Below, in pieces: positions 16,640 through 25,392 of a stretch of 64,000 bases of DNA. Both the position numbers and the translations under genes were made by a program. Below the pieces are notes generated by a model, which ran no database searches, had not been told where the DNA came from, and saw only the letters and a list, made by a program, of their open reading frames with translations. This DNA is from JACKHA01 sp041401985 (lineage in GTDB: Bacteria > Planctomycetota > Phycisphaerae > Phycisphaerales > UBA1924): the NCBI GenBank assembly GCA_041401985.1, contig JAWKTE010000008.1, positions 128,863-192,862 on the forward strand. The letters run 5' to 3'. Within the stretch, counting starts at the first letter, position 1. Every line of letters begins with the position of its first letter.

Positions 16640-18484
16640 CTACGCCGGCGGGGTCCAGGTGCTCTTGACGTGGAGTTCGGCGAGTTGCTCGGGCGTGGCG
16701 GCGCTGGGGGCCTTGGTCATGAGGTCGGCGCCGATCTGGGTCTTGGGGAAGGCGATGACGTCGCGGATGTTGTCGGTGCCGCACAGGTGCATGATGAGGC
16801 GGTCGAGGCCGAAGGCGATGCCGCCGTGGGGCGGGGCGCCGAACTTGAGGGCTTCGAGGAGGAACGAGAACTTGGCCTCGGTCTGCTCGGGCGTGAGGCC
16901 CAGGAGGCCGAACACCTTGCGCTGGACGCGCGGGTCGTGGATACGGATGGAGCCGCCGCCGATCTCGGAGCCGTTGAGGACGCAGTCGTAGCCGGCCGAG
17001 ACGATGGACTCGATGGCGACGTCGTCGGATTCGCTGGCGTCGAGGAAGGCCTGGGCCTGGTCTTCACGAGGGGCGGTGAATGGGTGGTGGAGGGCGACCC
17101 ACTTGCCGGTGTCCTTGTTGCGTTCGAACATCGGCGGGTCGATCATCCACAGAAAGTTCCAGGCCTTGCCCCAGGCTGGGACCAGGCCCATGTCGCGGGC
17201 GACTTTCTGGCGGAGTTCGCCGAGGGTCTTGGTGGCGACTGCGTAGGTGTCGGCGGCGAAGAGGACGGTGTCGCCGGGTTCGAGGCCCAGGGCCTGGACG
17301 AGTTCGGCCTTGACGGGCTCGAGGAACTTGGCGATGCCGGTTTCGAGGGTCGGGGCGCCGGGCTGGCCGGTGACCTTGACCACGGGCACGCCGCCGGCGC
17401 CGAACGTCTTGACCCACTCGGAGTAGCCATCGGTGATCTTGCGGGTGAGTTTGTCGGCGCCGGCGGGGACGCGGATGGCCTTGACGACGCCCTTCTTGCT
17501 GGCGAACGCGGGGAGGCTCGCGCCCTTCTCGAGCGCGCCCTTGAAGACGCCGAAGTCGGTCCTGGCGGCGATGGCGGAGATGTCGCGGATCTCGAGCCCG
17601 TAGCGGGTGTCGGGGCGGTCGATGCCGAAGCGTTCGAGGCACTCGCGATAGGGCATGCGCTGCATGGGGGGCACGTCGACGCCGGCGACCTCGCCGAAGA
17701 GCGTGCGGACGAAGCCCTCCATGGTCTGCATGACCTGCTCGCGTCCGACGAAGGCCATCTCGAGATCGATCTGGCTGAACTCGGCCTGGCGGTCGGCGCG
17801 GGGGTCCTCGTCGCGGAAGCAACGGCAGATCTGCATGTAGCGGTCGCAGCCGGCGACCATGAGGATCTGCTTGAACAGCTGGGGCGACTGGGGCAGTGCG
17901 TACCACGAGCCGGGGACGTGGCGGCTGGGGACGATGTACTCGCGGGCGCCCTCTGGCGTGGACTTGTAGAGGATGGGGGTCTCGACCTCGAGGAAGCCGT
18001 GCTTGTCGAAGTAGTCGCGGGCGATCTTCGTGACGCGGTGGCGCGTGCGGAGGATCTTCTGCATCTTGGGGCGGCGGAGGTCGAGGTAGCGGTGCTTGAG
18101 GCGGAGTTCCTCGCCGGGGAGGTTCTGCTCGTCGGAGGGCAGGAAGGCGGGGGGCTCGGACTTGTTCAGGAGTTCGAGGCGTGAGACGAGGATCTCGACC
18201 TTGCCGGTGGGGAGTTTGGGGTTCTCGCCGCCCTTGCGGATGCGGACGGTGCCGTGGGCGATGACCACGTCCTCGTTGCGGAGTCGGTCGGCGGCGTCGA
18301 GCATGGTCTGGTCGGCGTCCTCGCGGTCGAACACGAGCTGGGTGAGGCCCTCGCGGTCGCGGAGGTCGATGAAGACCAGGCCGGTGCCGTGGCCGCGGTA
18401 GGAGTTGACCCATCCGGCGAGTGTGACGGTTTGGCCGACGTCGGACTCGCGGAGTTGGCCGCAGGTGTGGGAGCGGGTGAGCAT
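16640..18484 (-). CDS. aspS: Aspartate--tRNA ligase
   Basis: This class II synthetase charges tRNA with aspartate. The 614-residue length is normal for the bacterial type. An N-terminal OB-fold anticodon domain (about 1-110, TVTLAGWVNSYRGHGTGLVFIDLRD) is followed by motif 1 (LDLRRPKMQKILRTRHRV), motif 2 (CFRDEDPRADRQAEFSQID), a GAD insertion domain (about 290-420) and motif 3 (GIAFGLDRLIMHL). Whether it also charges tRNA-Asn cannot be told from the sequence. Its ATG overlaps the TGA of the upstream zinc-ribbon gene by one base, so the two are probably translationally coupled. Confidence 0.96.
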   Translation of the reverse strand: MLTRSHTCGQLRESDVGQTVTLAGWVNSYRGHGTGLVFIDLRDREGLTQLVFDREDADQTMLDAADRLRNEDVVIAHGTVRIRKGGENPKLPTGKVEILVSRLELLNKSEPPAFLPSDEQNLPGEELRLKHRYLDLRRPKMQKILRTRHRVTKIARDYFDKHGFLEVETPILYKSTPEGAREYIVPSRHVPGSWYALPQSPQLFKQILMVAGCDRYMQICRCFRDEDPRADRQAEFSQIDLEMAFVGREQVMQTMEGFVRTLFGEVAGVDVPPMQRMPYRECLERFGIDRPDTRYGLEIRDISAIAARTDFGVFKGALEKGASLPAFASKKGVVKAIRVPAGADKLTRKITDGYSEWVKTFGAGGVPVVKVTGQPGAPTLETGIAKFLEPVKAELVQALGLEPGDTVLFAADTYAVATKTLGELRQKVARDMGLVPAWGKAWNFLWMIDPPMFERNKDTGKWVALHHPFTAPREDQAQAFLDASESDDVAIESIVSAGYDCVLNGSEIGGGSIRIHDPRVQRKVFGLLGLTPEQTEAKFSFLLEALKFGAPPHGGIAFGLDRLIMHLCGTDNIRDVIAFPKTQIGADLMTKAPSAATPEQLAELHVKSTWTPPA

Positions 18485-19401
18485 CAAGATCCCTCTGGAG
18501 TGCGAGGCGGAGTGTAGGGAGAGCGGGTTGGGGGGTCGGCGGGGGACGTGGGCCGGCTCCGCAGCTCGATCGCGTGGTTGAGCGCGGCCCGGACCTCCAG
18601 CGTTAGCAGGCCTTGCGCGCAGGGCAGTGCGAGAGAGCCGGCGGCCGAGGCCATGAAGAGCAGGAGCCACGTGATGCCGAGGATCCAGTCGAGCACGGTC
18701 GGCTCCGGGCCCGTGCCGGCGGCTTGGAGTGCGCCCGAGAAGTACAGTGCCGCGCACACCGAGAGGAACGCGGCAGGGGCGATGCTGAAGCACATGAGGA
18801 ACCGCGACCACCGCACCCAGTCTGGTCGTTCGAGCGATGCGACGATGGGGCGAAACCCCACGAAGCCGACGGCGGCGTGCAGGCCGGCGAGCAGGAGCGG
18901 TGTGATCATCGACGCGGCGACGACTCGGTCATCGTCGCGTGCGGGCTCGAGAGCCACGAGCAGCGAGCCCGAGGCGATGAGGCTCACAGCCGCCGCGGCC
19001 CCAAGAGTGGTGCTGGTGGCGGGGATCCACCGCCGGATGGGGCAGGGGGACGAGTCTCGGGCGAGAACTCGCGTCCATGCGACGCAGGAGCACAGCGTCG
19101 CGATCAGCGAGGTGAGCACGGCCGCGATGGCCGCGATCGGCGCATCCATGCTGGTCCGGGTTGCAAGCCCCATCATCCAGAGTGGCCCCGCGATGAGGAG
19201 GCCGCCTGGAATGGCCCATGTTGGAAGGAGCCATCGGGCGACAGCGCGGAGGTGGGCGTCGCTCCAGTCATCGACTTTGCACCCGATCATGGCGCGGCTT
19301 AGTTCGAGCCCGCACTCCGGGCACGAGCCTGGGGGCGTGAGCCCGGCCAGGTCGTACCGGCACTGCACGCAGCGGTCGTGGCGGCGATTGCGCGGGGGCA
19401 T
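18484..19401 (-). CDS. Zinc-ribbon multi-pass membrane protein
   Basis: This 305-residue protein starts MPPRNRRHDRC at 19401; a longer frame to 19491 adds an unlikely leader. Residues about 11-31 form a short zinc ribbon, CVQCRYDLAGL followed by CPECG. Such ribbons before membrane segments are common in planctomycete proteins. At least six hydrophobic segments follow: about 60-82, 88-110, 130-150, 162-185, 205-228 and 240-265. The C-terminus is Pro/Thr-rich. The function is unknown. It lies directly upstream of aspS with a one-base overlap, which suggests co-transcription but not a shared function. Confidence 0.7.
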   Translation of the reverse strand: MPPRNRRHDRCVQCRYDLAGLTPPGSCPECGLELSRAMIGCKVDDWSDAHLRAVARWLLPTWAIPGGLLIAGPLWMMGLATRTSMDAPIAAIAAVLTSLIATLCSCVAWTRVLARDSSPCPIRRWIPATSTTLGAAAAVSLIASGSLLVALEPARDDDRVVAASMITPLLLAGLHAAVGFVGFRPIVASLERPDWVRWSRFLMCFSIAPAAFLSVCAALYFSGALQAAGTGPEPTVLDWILGITWLLLFMASAAGSLALPCAQGLLTLEVRAALNHAIELRSRPTSPADPPTRSPYTPPRTPEGS

Positions 19402-19485
19402 TGTGGCTTCCGATGCGAATCGGCCGAGACTCGCGAACTGTAGATGATGCTCCCGCGAACCGCTGGTCTGGTCAGCCTTCAAAGG

Positions 19486-19491
19486 TACCAT
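19486..19491 (+). promoter_or_regulatory. Putative -10 box (TACCAT) of the GluR0-like gene
   Basis: TACCAT ends five bases before the ATG at 19497. An out-of-frame ATG inside the box (19490) gives only a shadow frame. Confidence 0.35.
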
Positions 19492-19496
19492 GCCTC

Positions 19497-20675
19497 ATGA
19501 CAGGTGCCTTGGGGTCGTTTGTGGCGCGATGCGTCCTGGTGGTTCTCGTCGTCGCTGCGCTCGCGGGAGCGTCGCTCCGGGCGGCGCACGCACGGCAGCC
19601 TGCATCGGAACGGGCGGAGCGCACGACGCTTGTGGTGGCGACGAAGATCGCCGAGCCGTTTGTGTCGCTGGCGGAGGGGTCAGAGTCGGGCGGGGCGGGG
19701 GCGGTGGGGGTGACGCCGGGCGGGACGCTCGATGGGATCTCGATCGAGTTGTGGAACCGGGTGGCGGCGCGGCTTGGGGTCGAGACCGAGTTCCATGTGT
19801 TCGATGTGGATGAGTTGGACGCGATGCTGGCGGGGGTCGAGGCGGGGCGGTTCGATGCCGGGATCGCGGCGATCAGCGTGACGCCGGACCGCGAGGCGCG
19901 GCTGGACATGACGCACGGGTACTTCACGGCGGGGCTGGGGATCGCGGTGCCGGCTGGGGAGGGCGGGCCGGCGTGGGTGCGGGGGCTGGCGAACCTGTTC
20001 ACGTGGCAGTTCTTCTCGGCGGTGGCGGCGCTTGGGGTCGTGCTGCTCGGGGTCGGGGCGCTGGTCTGGGTCGTGGAGCGGCGCGGGAACTCGGAGCAGT
20101 TCGAGAAGCATCCGGCCAAGGGGATCGGGTCGGGCTTCTGGTTCGCAGCGGTGACGATGACGACGGTGGGGTATGGCGACAAGGCTCCGCGGACGGTCGC
20201 GGGGAAGGCGCTGACGCTGGTGTGGATGTTCGCGTCGGTGATCTTCATCTCGGCGTTCACGGGGGCGATCGCGTCGTCGCTGACGGCGGCGCAGATCGGG
20301 GGCGCGGTGCGCGGGCCGGAGGACCTGTCGGGGGCGCGGGTGGGGACGCTGGCCGGTTCGGCGACGGTGCAGGCGCTGCGTGGGCGGGGCGTGTCGGCGC
20401 GGCGGTACAACACGGTGGCGGAGGGGCTGGCGGCGGTCGACGCGGGCGAGATCGACGCGTTCGTGCACGACTGGGCGATCCTGCAGAACGAGGCGCAGCG
20501 CGGGTTCGCGGGGCGGGTGCGGATGCTGGAGGTGCAGTTCGATCTTGGCACGTACGCGATCGCGCTGCCGTCGGGGTCGGACCTGAGGGAGCGGATCAAC
20601 CAGGAGATTCTGGAGATCACGCGGAGCGCGGAGTGGGAGGGGGTGCTCACGAGGTATCTGGGGCCGGTGCGGTAG
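19497..20675 (+). CDS. Ionotropic glutamate receptor-like ligand-gated potassium channel (GluR0 type)
   Basis: This 392-residue protein has a signal peptide of about 36 residues. The S1 half of a periplasmic solute-binding domain (about 45-155) follows, with DGISIELWNRVAARLG and the SVTPDREARLD stretch in which an Arg normally binds the ligand carboxylate. Residues about 165-200 form TM1 (LFTWQFFSAVAALGVVLLG), about 215-235 the pore loop FWFAAVTMTTVGYGDKAP with the potassium filter TVGYGD, and about 245-270 TM2. The S2 half (EDLSGARVGTLAGSATVQAL to the end) completes the clamshell. This is the order of Synechocystis GluR0. The ligand is probably an amino acid; this is inferred from the fold. 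No operon partner is adjacent. Confidence 0.9.
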   Translation: MTGALGSFVARCVLVVLVVAALAGASLRAAHARQPASERAERTTLVVATKIAEPFVSLAEGSESGGAGAVGVTPGGTLDGISIELWNRVAARLGVETEFHVFDVDELDAMLAGVEAGRFDAGIAAISVTPDREARLDMTHGYFTAGLGIAVPAGEGGPAWVRGLANLFTWQFFSAVAALGVVLLGVGALVWVVERRGNSEQFEKHPAKGIGSGFWFAAVTMTTVGYGDKAPRTVAGKALTLVWMFASVIFISAFTGAIASSLTAAQIGGAVRGPEDLSGARVGTLAGSATVQALRGRGVSARRYNTVAEGLAAVDAGEIDAFVHDWAILQNEAQRGFAGRVRMLEVQFDLGTYAIALPSGSDLRERINQEILEITRSAEWEGVLTRYLGPVR

Positions 20676-20692
20676 GGGGCAGGGGTGATCGG

Positions 20693-20722
20693 CACGACCT
20701 TGCTCAGAGCCGCAAGGTCGTG
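20693..20722. repeat. Intergenic hairpin with GGCAC/GTGGCAC borders
   Basis: Perfect 11-bp arms CACGACCTTGC (20693-20703) and 20712-20722, with an eight-base loop. It sits 17 bases after the channel stop codon and may also act as its terminator, though there is no T-tract. The left border GATCGGCAC is the same as at 16520. Confidence 0.75.
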
Positions 20723-20758
20723 GCACCTCTGTGAGATGTTGGCAACGGGTTGAACGGC

Positions 20759-20790
20759 ACCGACCTAGTTCGCGGACTGCGCAGGTCGGA
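20759..20790. repeat. Degenerate copy of the CACCGACCTGC hairpin
   Basis: CACCGACCT, then CGCGGACTGCGCAGGTCGG, matches the element at 16520 with a few changes in the left arm and right border. Only about seven outer base pairs remain intact. Confidence 0.65.
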
Positions 20791-20943
20791 GGCATGTCCG
20801 ATGGGGGTGGTGGGGGGGCGGCGGGCCCAAATGCCTTGTTTTTGAGGGGTTTGTGGGCGTGCGGGTGTGTGTGGAGGACGCGACTTTGGCGGGGGTGGTT
20901 CCTATGATTGGGGCTCCGCTCGCACGCCGTGAAGGATCGCCGC

Positions 20944-23706
20944 ATGCCCGATGATCAGGCCACTGTCCCGCCCGGTTCCGGCCCGGAATCCGGGGGTGTT
21001 TCCGGGGAGGGCGGCGAGCCTTCGAACCTCGGGCGGGTGGTGGATCTGGAGATCGAGCGGGAGCTCCAGGACTCGTACCTGACGTACGCGATGAGCACGA
21101 TCATGGACCGGGCCCTGCCCGATGTCCGGGACGGGCTCAAGCCGAGCCAGCGGCGGATCCTGGTCGCGATGAACGACCTGAACCTGCGCCCGGGGCGGAA
21201 GCACCTGAAGTGCGCGAAGATCGCGGGCAACACGTCGGGCGACTACCACCCGCACGGCGAGGCGGTGATCTATCCGACGATGGTGGGGCTGGCCCAGCGG
21301 TGGAAGATGCGGGTGCCGCTGATCGACCCGCAGGGCAACTTCGGGTCGATCGAGGGCGATCCGCCGGCGGCGATGCGGTACACCGAGGCGCGGATGCACC
21401 ACGCGGCGGTGGAGATGCTGGCGGACCTGAAGCTCGACACGGTCGACTTCCAGGCGAACTACGACGATCGGCTGCTCGAGCCGACGGTGCTGCCGGGCAA
21501 GTTCCCGAACCTGCTGATCAACGGCGGGATGGGGATCGCGGTGGGGATGGCGACCAGCCTGCCGCCGCACAATCCGACGGAGATCTTCGACGCGATCGTG
21601 CGGGTGGTGGACGACCCGTCGATCGGGCTCGGCGAACTGATGACCGACGTGGTGGACGAGTCGGGCACGGTGATTCGGCGCGGCGTGAAGGGGCCGGACT
21701 TCCCGACCGGCGGCGTGATCCGGGGACGGACGGGGATCATCGACGCGTACGCGACGGGGCGTGGGCGGGTGACGCTGCGCGGGCGGTGCCACGTGGAGGG
21801 CAAGGAAGGCGGGCGGCAGTCGATCGTGATCGACGAGATTCCGTACTCGCTCATGCAGCAGACGCTGGTGGAGAAGATCGTCGAGTCGATCAAGGAGGAG
21901 CGTCTGACGGACGTGTCGGACGTGCGGAACGAGTCGGGTCGGCAGGCCCAGACGCGGATCGTGCTGGAGCTCAAGCGGGGTGCGGACCCGGCGGTGGTGG
22001 AGAACCAGCTCTACCAGCACACCCCGCTGCAGCAGACGTTCTCGATCATCAACATCGCGCTGGTGAAGCGTCGCCCGCGGACGCTGGGGCTGCGGGAGAT
22101 GATCGACTGCTACATCGAGCACCGGGTCGACGTGATCCGGCGTCGGACGGCGTACCTGCTGCGCGAGGCCAAGAAGAAGGCCCACGTGCTGGAGGGCATG
22201 ATCTATGCGGTGTGCGACATCGACGAGGTGATCCGGCTCATCCGGGCGAGCCGCACGCGTGAGCAGGCGATCCGGGGGCTGATGGAGCGTCGGTTCCGGA
22301 TCCCGGCGGGGCACGCGCACGAGGCGCTGATCCCGGAGCGGCTGCTGCGGGCGGTGCGGGCGGCGGAGGCCAAGGGGGGCGTGGCCCTGACGCGCGTGCA
22401 GGCCGAGACGATCGGGGCGATGCGGCTCATTCAACTGGTGGGGCTGGAGATCGAGCGGCTGGCGGGCGAGTATGCGGCGATCCTTGGCGAGATTGAGGGG
22501 TACGAGGCGATCCTGGCGGACCATGGGCGGGTGCTGGGGATCATCAAGGCGGACTGCGAGGAGATGCGGGCGCGGTACGACTCGGAGCGTCTGACGGCGG
22601 TGGAGGCCGACGCGGCGGACATCGACCACGAGGCGCTGATCAAGGTCGAGGACATGGCGGTGACGATCAGCCACCAGGGGTATGTGAAGCGGGTGGCCGC
22701 GAGCACGTATCGGGCGCAGGGGCGCGGGGGCAAGGGGATCATCGCCAGCGACGCGAAGGACGACGACTTCATCGAGCGGGTGTTCGTGGCCAGCACGCAC
22801 GACGACCTCTTGGTGTTCACGAACTCGGGGCGGGTGTACAAGATCAAGGTGTACGAGATCCCGGAACTGTCGCGGACGAGCAAGGGGCGGGCGTTCGTGA
22901 ACCTGCTGGACCTGAAGGACGGGGAGCGGCCCTGCGCGTACCTGGCGATCCAGGACTTCGAGGCGGGGGAACTGTTCCTGACGTTCGTGTCGGCCCAGGG
23001 CATCGTGAAGCGGACCGCGCTGCGGGACTATCGGAATGTGCACCGGGGCGGGCTGATCGCGGTGGGGCTGAAGGACGGGGATCGCCTGCTGGACGTCGGG
23101 CTGACGACGGGGTCGGACGACCTGCTGCTGGTGACCGCCGGCGGGCAGGCGATCCGGTTCCCGGAGCAGGACGTGCGGGCGATGGGTCGCTCGGCGGCGG
23201 GGGTCAAGGGGATCGAACTGGCCGAGGCCGAGGGCGACGCCCCGGCGGACGAGGTCGTGGACTTTGTCGTGATCCGGATGGAGCAGGACGCCGACGGCGA
23301 CTGGGTCACCGACTCGCGGGACGCGTCGCTGGGGCTGCTGACGATCACTGAGAACGGGTACGGGAAGCGGACCGCTGTGGACGAGTACCGGGTGCAGCCG
23401 CAGGAGGGCAAGGCCCGGAGCCAGTCGCGCGGCGGCAAGGGTCGGGCGGACATCAAGACCACGCAGCGGAACGGGCGTTCGGTGGCGGCCCTGAGCGTGC
23501 ACGAGCACGATGATGTGGTGGTGATCACGCGGGGCGGGCTGCTGGTGCGGATGTCGGCGGGGTCGATCAGCCAGATCGGGCGCGGGACGCAGGGGGTCCG
23601 GGTGGTGCGTTTGAAGGACGGGGATTCCGTGGTGGCGGCGGCCCGGGTCGAGGGTGAGGGGCGTGACGAGGGCGACGGCGGCGAGGAGGGCCAGGGGGCG
23701 GAGTAG
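20944..23706 (+). CDS. gyrA: DNA gyrase subunit A
   Basis: GyrA is the DNA breakage-reunion subunit of gyrase, which adds negative supercoils. The 920-residue product starts MPDDQATVPPG at 20944. The winged-helix region RPDVRDGLKPSQRR-like segment and GDYHPHGE precede the catalytic tyrosine Y146 in AMRYTEARM. The coiled-coil gate spans about 385-500. The GyrA box QGRGGKG at 592-598 marks a true gyrase and not topoisomerase IV, and six-bladed pinwheel repeats fill the C-terminal domain. Two short acidic or glycine-rich insertions occur near the N- and C-termini. gyrB is not in the window. A TATGAT hexamer lies about 38 bases upstream. Confidence 0.95.
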   Translation: MPDDQATVPPGSGPESGGVSGEGGEPSNLGRVVDLEIERELQDSYLTYAMSTIMDRALPDVRDGLKPSQRRILVAMNDLNLRPGRKHLKCAKIAGNTSGDYHPHGEAVIYPTMVGLAQRWKMRVPLIDPQGNFGSIEGDPPAAMRYTEARMHHAAVEMLADLKLDTVDFQANYDDRLLEPTVLPGKFPNLLINGGMGIAVGMATSLPPHNPTEIFDAIVRVVDDPSIGLGELMTDVVDESGTVIRRGVKGPDFPTGGVIRGRTGIIDAYATGRGRVTLRGRCHVEGKEGGRQSIVIDEIPYSLMQQTLVEKIVESIKEERLTDVSDVRNESGRQAQTRIVLELKRGADPAVVENQLYQHTPLQQTFSIINIALVKRRPRTLGLREMIDCYIEHRVDVIRRRTAYLLREAKKKAHVLEGMIYAVCDIDEVIRLIRASRTREQAIRGLMERRFRIPAGHAHEALIPERLLRAVRAAEAKGGVALTRVQAETIGAMRLIQLVGLEIERLAGEYAAILGEIEGYEAILADHGRVLGIIKADCEEMRARYDSERLTAVEADAADIDHEALIKVEDMAVTISHQGYVKRVAASTYRAQGRGGKGIIASDAKDDDFIERVFVASTHDDLLVFTNSGRVYKIKVYEIPELSRTSKGRAFVNLLDLKDGERPCAYLAIQDFEAGELFLTFVSAQGIVKRTALRDYRNVHRGGLIAVGLKDGDRLLDVGLTTGSDDLLLVTAGGQAIRFPEQDVRAMGRSAAGVKGIELAEAEGDAPADEVVDFVVIRMEQDADGDWVTDSRDASLGLLTITENGYGKRTAVDEYRVQPQEGKARSQSRGGKGRADIKTTQRNGRSVAALSVHEHDDVVVITRGGLLVRMSAGSISQIGRGTQGVRVVRLKDGDSVVAAARVEGEGRDEGDGGEEGQGAE

Positions 23707-23827
23707 GGTCGCTGGCGGGGTGGGGGTGATTGTCGTTAGACTGCTGGCCCGCCGGGGGTGGCGGGGAGGGGCGTGCCTTGGGGCGTGCCCGCTTGAACTC
23801 GGGGCGGTCCGATGGGATGGTGGGTGC

Positions 23828-24187
23828 ATGTCGACCGAGTGGTCCGAGGACATCGTGATCGTGGACCTGGAGGACGAGCCGGCGCTGTCGGAGGAGCTCT
23901 CGTCGGTGATCGACCGGGTGCACGAGGCAAGCGACGGCGACGCCTCGGGCGGGGGGCACGTGCCGCACGTGGTGCTGAACCTGGGCGGTGTGTCGTACAT
24001 CAACTCGTCGAACCTGGCGGACCTGCTGCGGCTGCGGAAGGCGCTGACGGCCAAGGGGCGGCAGATGCGCCTGTGCTCGCTGCGCGACGAGGTGTGGCAG
24101 GTGATGATGGTGACGGGGCTGGACAAGGTGCTGGTGTTCGCGCCGGACCCGCTGACGGCGCTGGCGGGGTTGCAGATGGGCAACTGA
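23828..24187 (+). CDS. STAS domain protein (anti-sigma factor antagonist type)
   Basis: This 119-residue single STAS domain starts MSTEWSEDIVIVDLEDEPAL. The conserved phosphorylation loop reads VSYINSSNLADLLRLRK (about 60-76), in which a Ser is the usual target of an RsbW/SpoIIAB-type kinase. The protein could work in partner-switching control of a sigma factor or phosphatase. No kinase or phosphatase gene is adjacent, so the partner is not known. It follows gyrA by 121 bases and is probably an independent unit. A longer frame upstream is Arg-rich and not convincing. Confidence 0.85.
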   Translation: MSTEWSEDIVIVDLEDEPALSEELSSVIDRVHEASDGDASGGGHVPHVVLNLGGVSYINSSNLADLLRLRKALTAKGRQMRLCSLRDEVWQVMMVTGLDKVLVFAPDPLTALAGLQMGN

Positions 24188-24190
24188 GTC

Positions 24191-24318
24191 CGGATTGAAC
24201 ACAGAGGCACAGAGACACAGAGCAATACGGATTCAGAGATGAGCCGGGGTGCGAGCGGAAGGCCAGCGCATCGCTTCTTTCTGTCTTTTTTGCGTGTCTG
24301 TGGCTCTGTGTTGGAATC
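24191..24318. repeat. Facing ACACAGAG arrays between convergent genes
   Basis: A degenerate heptad-like tract AACACAGAGGCACAGAGACA (24198 onward to 24222) faces a reversed one at 24293-24314, each preceded on its own strand by a CCGGATT-like sequence. Together they form a long imperfect inverted repeat that fills the gap between the STAS and PagL-like stop codons. It could act as a bidirectional terminator. Confidence 0.7.
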
Positions 24319-24327
24319 CGGCTCGGT

Positions 24328-25011
24328 TCAGAACGGCACGACCAGGCCCACGTACAGCATCGCGCCGTCGCGGCTGGGGTTGTCGTCGGCGCCGCTGGAG
24401 CGGGCGTTGGAGATGTGGTGCCAGCGGACGCCGGTGATGAGGCGCAGGTCGTTGTCCCAGGGGCGGTAGGTGGCGCCGACGCCGGCGCGGGGCATGAAGT
24501 TGAGTTCGGTGCCCTCGTCGGGGACCTCGTCGGTCGCGGCCAGCAGGCCCAGTCCGCCGTCGACGAAGAGGCTCAGGCGGCCCTGGTTGACGAAGTGCCA
24601 GCGGATGAGGGCGGCCAGGGAGGCGCCGGCGGCGTTCTCGCCCTCCTGGTCGAAGTACCACGCGCCGACCTCGCCGCCGAGTTCGACGTCGTCGACGATG
24701 AACCACGTGAGTTGGGCAAAGCCTGTGAGATCGGTCGAGGACTTGGAGTCGAACCCGACGCCGGTGCCGAAGACGGCCTGACGGGCGCCCTGGGCACCGA
24801 AGGGGATGGGGGCGGGGGAGGAGAGGAACGACGTGGGGAGCGCGGGGTCGGCCTCGGTCGGCTCGGGGGCGGCGGCGGGCCGCAATTGCGGGGGCGAGTC
24901 GGCCGCGGGTTGGGCCGCGGATTGGGGGGCGGGCTGGGCGCCGGCAAGGGAAGCGGCGAGAGCGATCATGGTCGATGCGCGGCAGACGGACCGGAAGCGG
25001 TGCGATGGCAT
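24328..25011 (-). CDS. PagL-like lipid A 3-O-deacylase (acyloxyacyl hydrolase family)
   Basis: This family removes the 3-O acyl chain of lipid A in the outer membrane. The 227-residue product has a signal peptide of about 25 residues (ALAASLAGAQ), a Pro/Ala-rich linker to about 65, then an eight-strand barrel pattern of alternating hydrophobic residues ending in Phe, as outer-membrane barrels do. The catalytic HxSN motif is H199-I-S201-N202 in VRWHHISNARSS. The acidic partner of the dyad is not certain; a D/N-rich loop follows at about 207-215. The assignment implies lipid A in this planctomycete. A TAGGCT box lies six bases before the ATG. Confidence 0.8.
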   Translation of the reverse strand: MPSHRFRSVCRASTMIALAASLAGAQPAPQSAAQPAADSPPQLRPAAAPEPTEADPALPTSFLSSPAPIPFGAQGARQAVFGTGVGFDSKSSTDLTGFAQLTWFIVDDVELGGEVGAWYFDQEGENAAGASLAALIRWHFVNQGRLSLFVDGGLGLLAATDEVPDEGTELNFMPRAGVGATYRPWDNDLRLITGVRWHHISNARSSGADDNPSRDGAMLYVGLVVPF

Positions 25012-25017
25012 GGGGGG

Positions 25018-25023
25018 AGCCTA
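25018..25023 (-). promoter_or_regulatory. Putative -10 box (TAGGCT) of the PagL-like gene
   Basis: On the minus strand TAGGCT ends six bases (CCCCCC) before the ATG at 25011; no ribosome site is possible in that spacer. Confidence 0.4.
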
Positions 25024-25088
25024 TCGTCGGCGGACCCGCGGTGCTTGGCGCGCCTCGAGGCCGTGGATACCGGGTAGGGAGGTTCGGC

Positions 25089-25310
25089 GTGGGCGATGGC
25101 GGGCGCGAGGGTGACGCGAGGCTGGCGGCGCGGCTGATGTCGCTGGAGGAGTCGCACACGTTCCTGGCGCGGTCGCTCGAGCAGTTGTCGGAGGAGATCG
25201 CCCAGGTGGGCGGCACGCTGCGGGACCTGGTGCGCCGGATGGATCGGATGGAGGGGCGGATGGGGGAGTGGGAGCGGCGGGGGGATGAGGCAGACGCCGA
25301 CGGCGAGTGA
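25089..25310 (+). CDS. SlyX-like coiled-coil protein
   Basis: This 73-residue protein starts at GTG 25089, which is set by a strong AGGGAGG site six bases upstream. Residues about 10-55 (RLAARLMSLEESHTFLARSL ... LSEEIAQVGGTLRDLVRRMD) form one amphipathic helix with heptad spacing, as in the small SlyX family, whose function is unknown. The C-terminus is acidic. It is divergent from the PagL-like gene. Confidence 0.65.
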   Translation: MGDGGREGDARLAARLMSLEESHTFLARSLEQLSEEIAQVGGTLRDLVRRMDRMEGRMGEWERRGDEADADGE

Positions 25311-25328
25311 GGGCCGTGCGTTGTTCGC

Positions 25329-25353
25329 CACGCCCGCGCTGCGCGTGGGCGTG
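25329..25353. repeat. Intergenic hairpin, CCACGCCC family
   Basis: CACGCCC at 25329-25335 pairs with GGGCGTG at 25347-25353, with further partial pairing inside. It has GCCAC borders on both sides and resembles the hairpin at 27182. Confidence 0.65.
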
Positions 25354-25381
25354 CCACCCGTGCAGGGGTGATCACCGGCTC

Positions 25382-25387
25382 TACACT
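25382..25387 (+). promoter_or_regulatory. Putative -10 box (TACACT) of aroDE
   Basis: TACACT ends five bases before the ATG at 25393. The same hexamer stands before scoB and cca at similar distances. Confidence 0.45.
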
Positions 25388-25392
25388 CGGCG

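Noticed and set aside
20902..24225. A long frame opposite gyrA
   Set aside because: GyrA on the plus strand has all its motifs; the antisense frame is Arg/His/Leu-rich noise.
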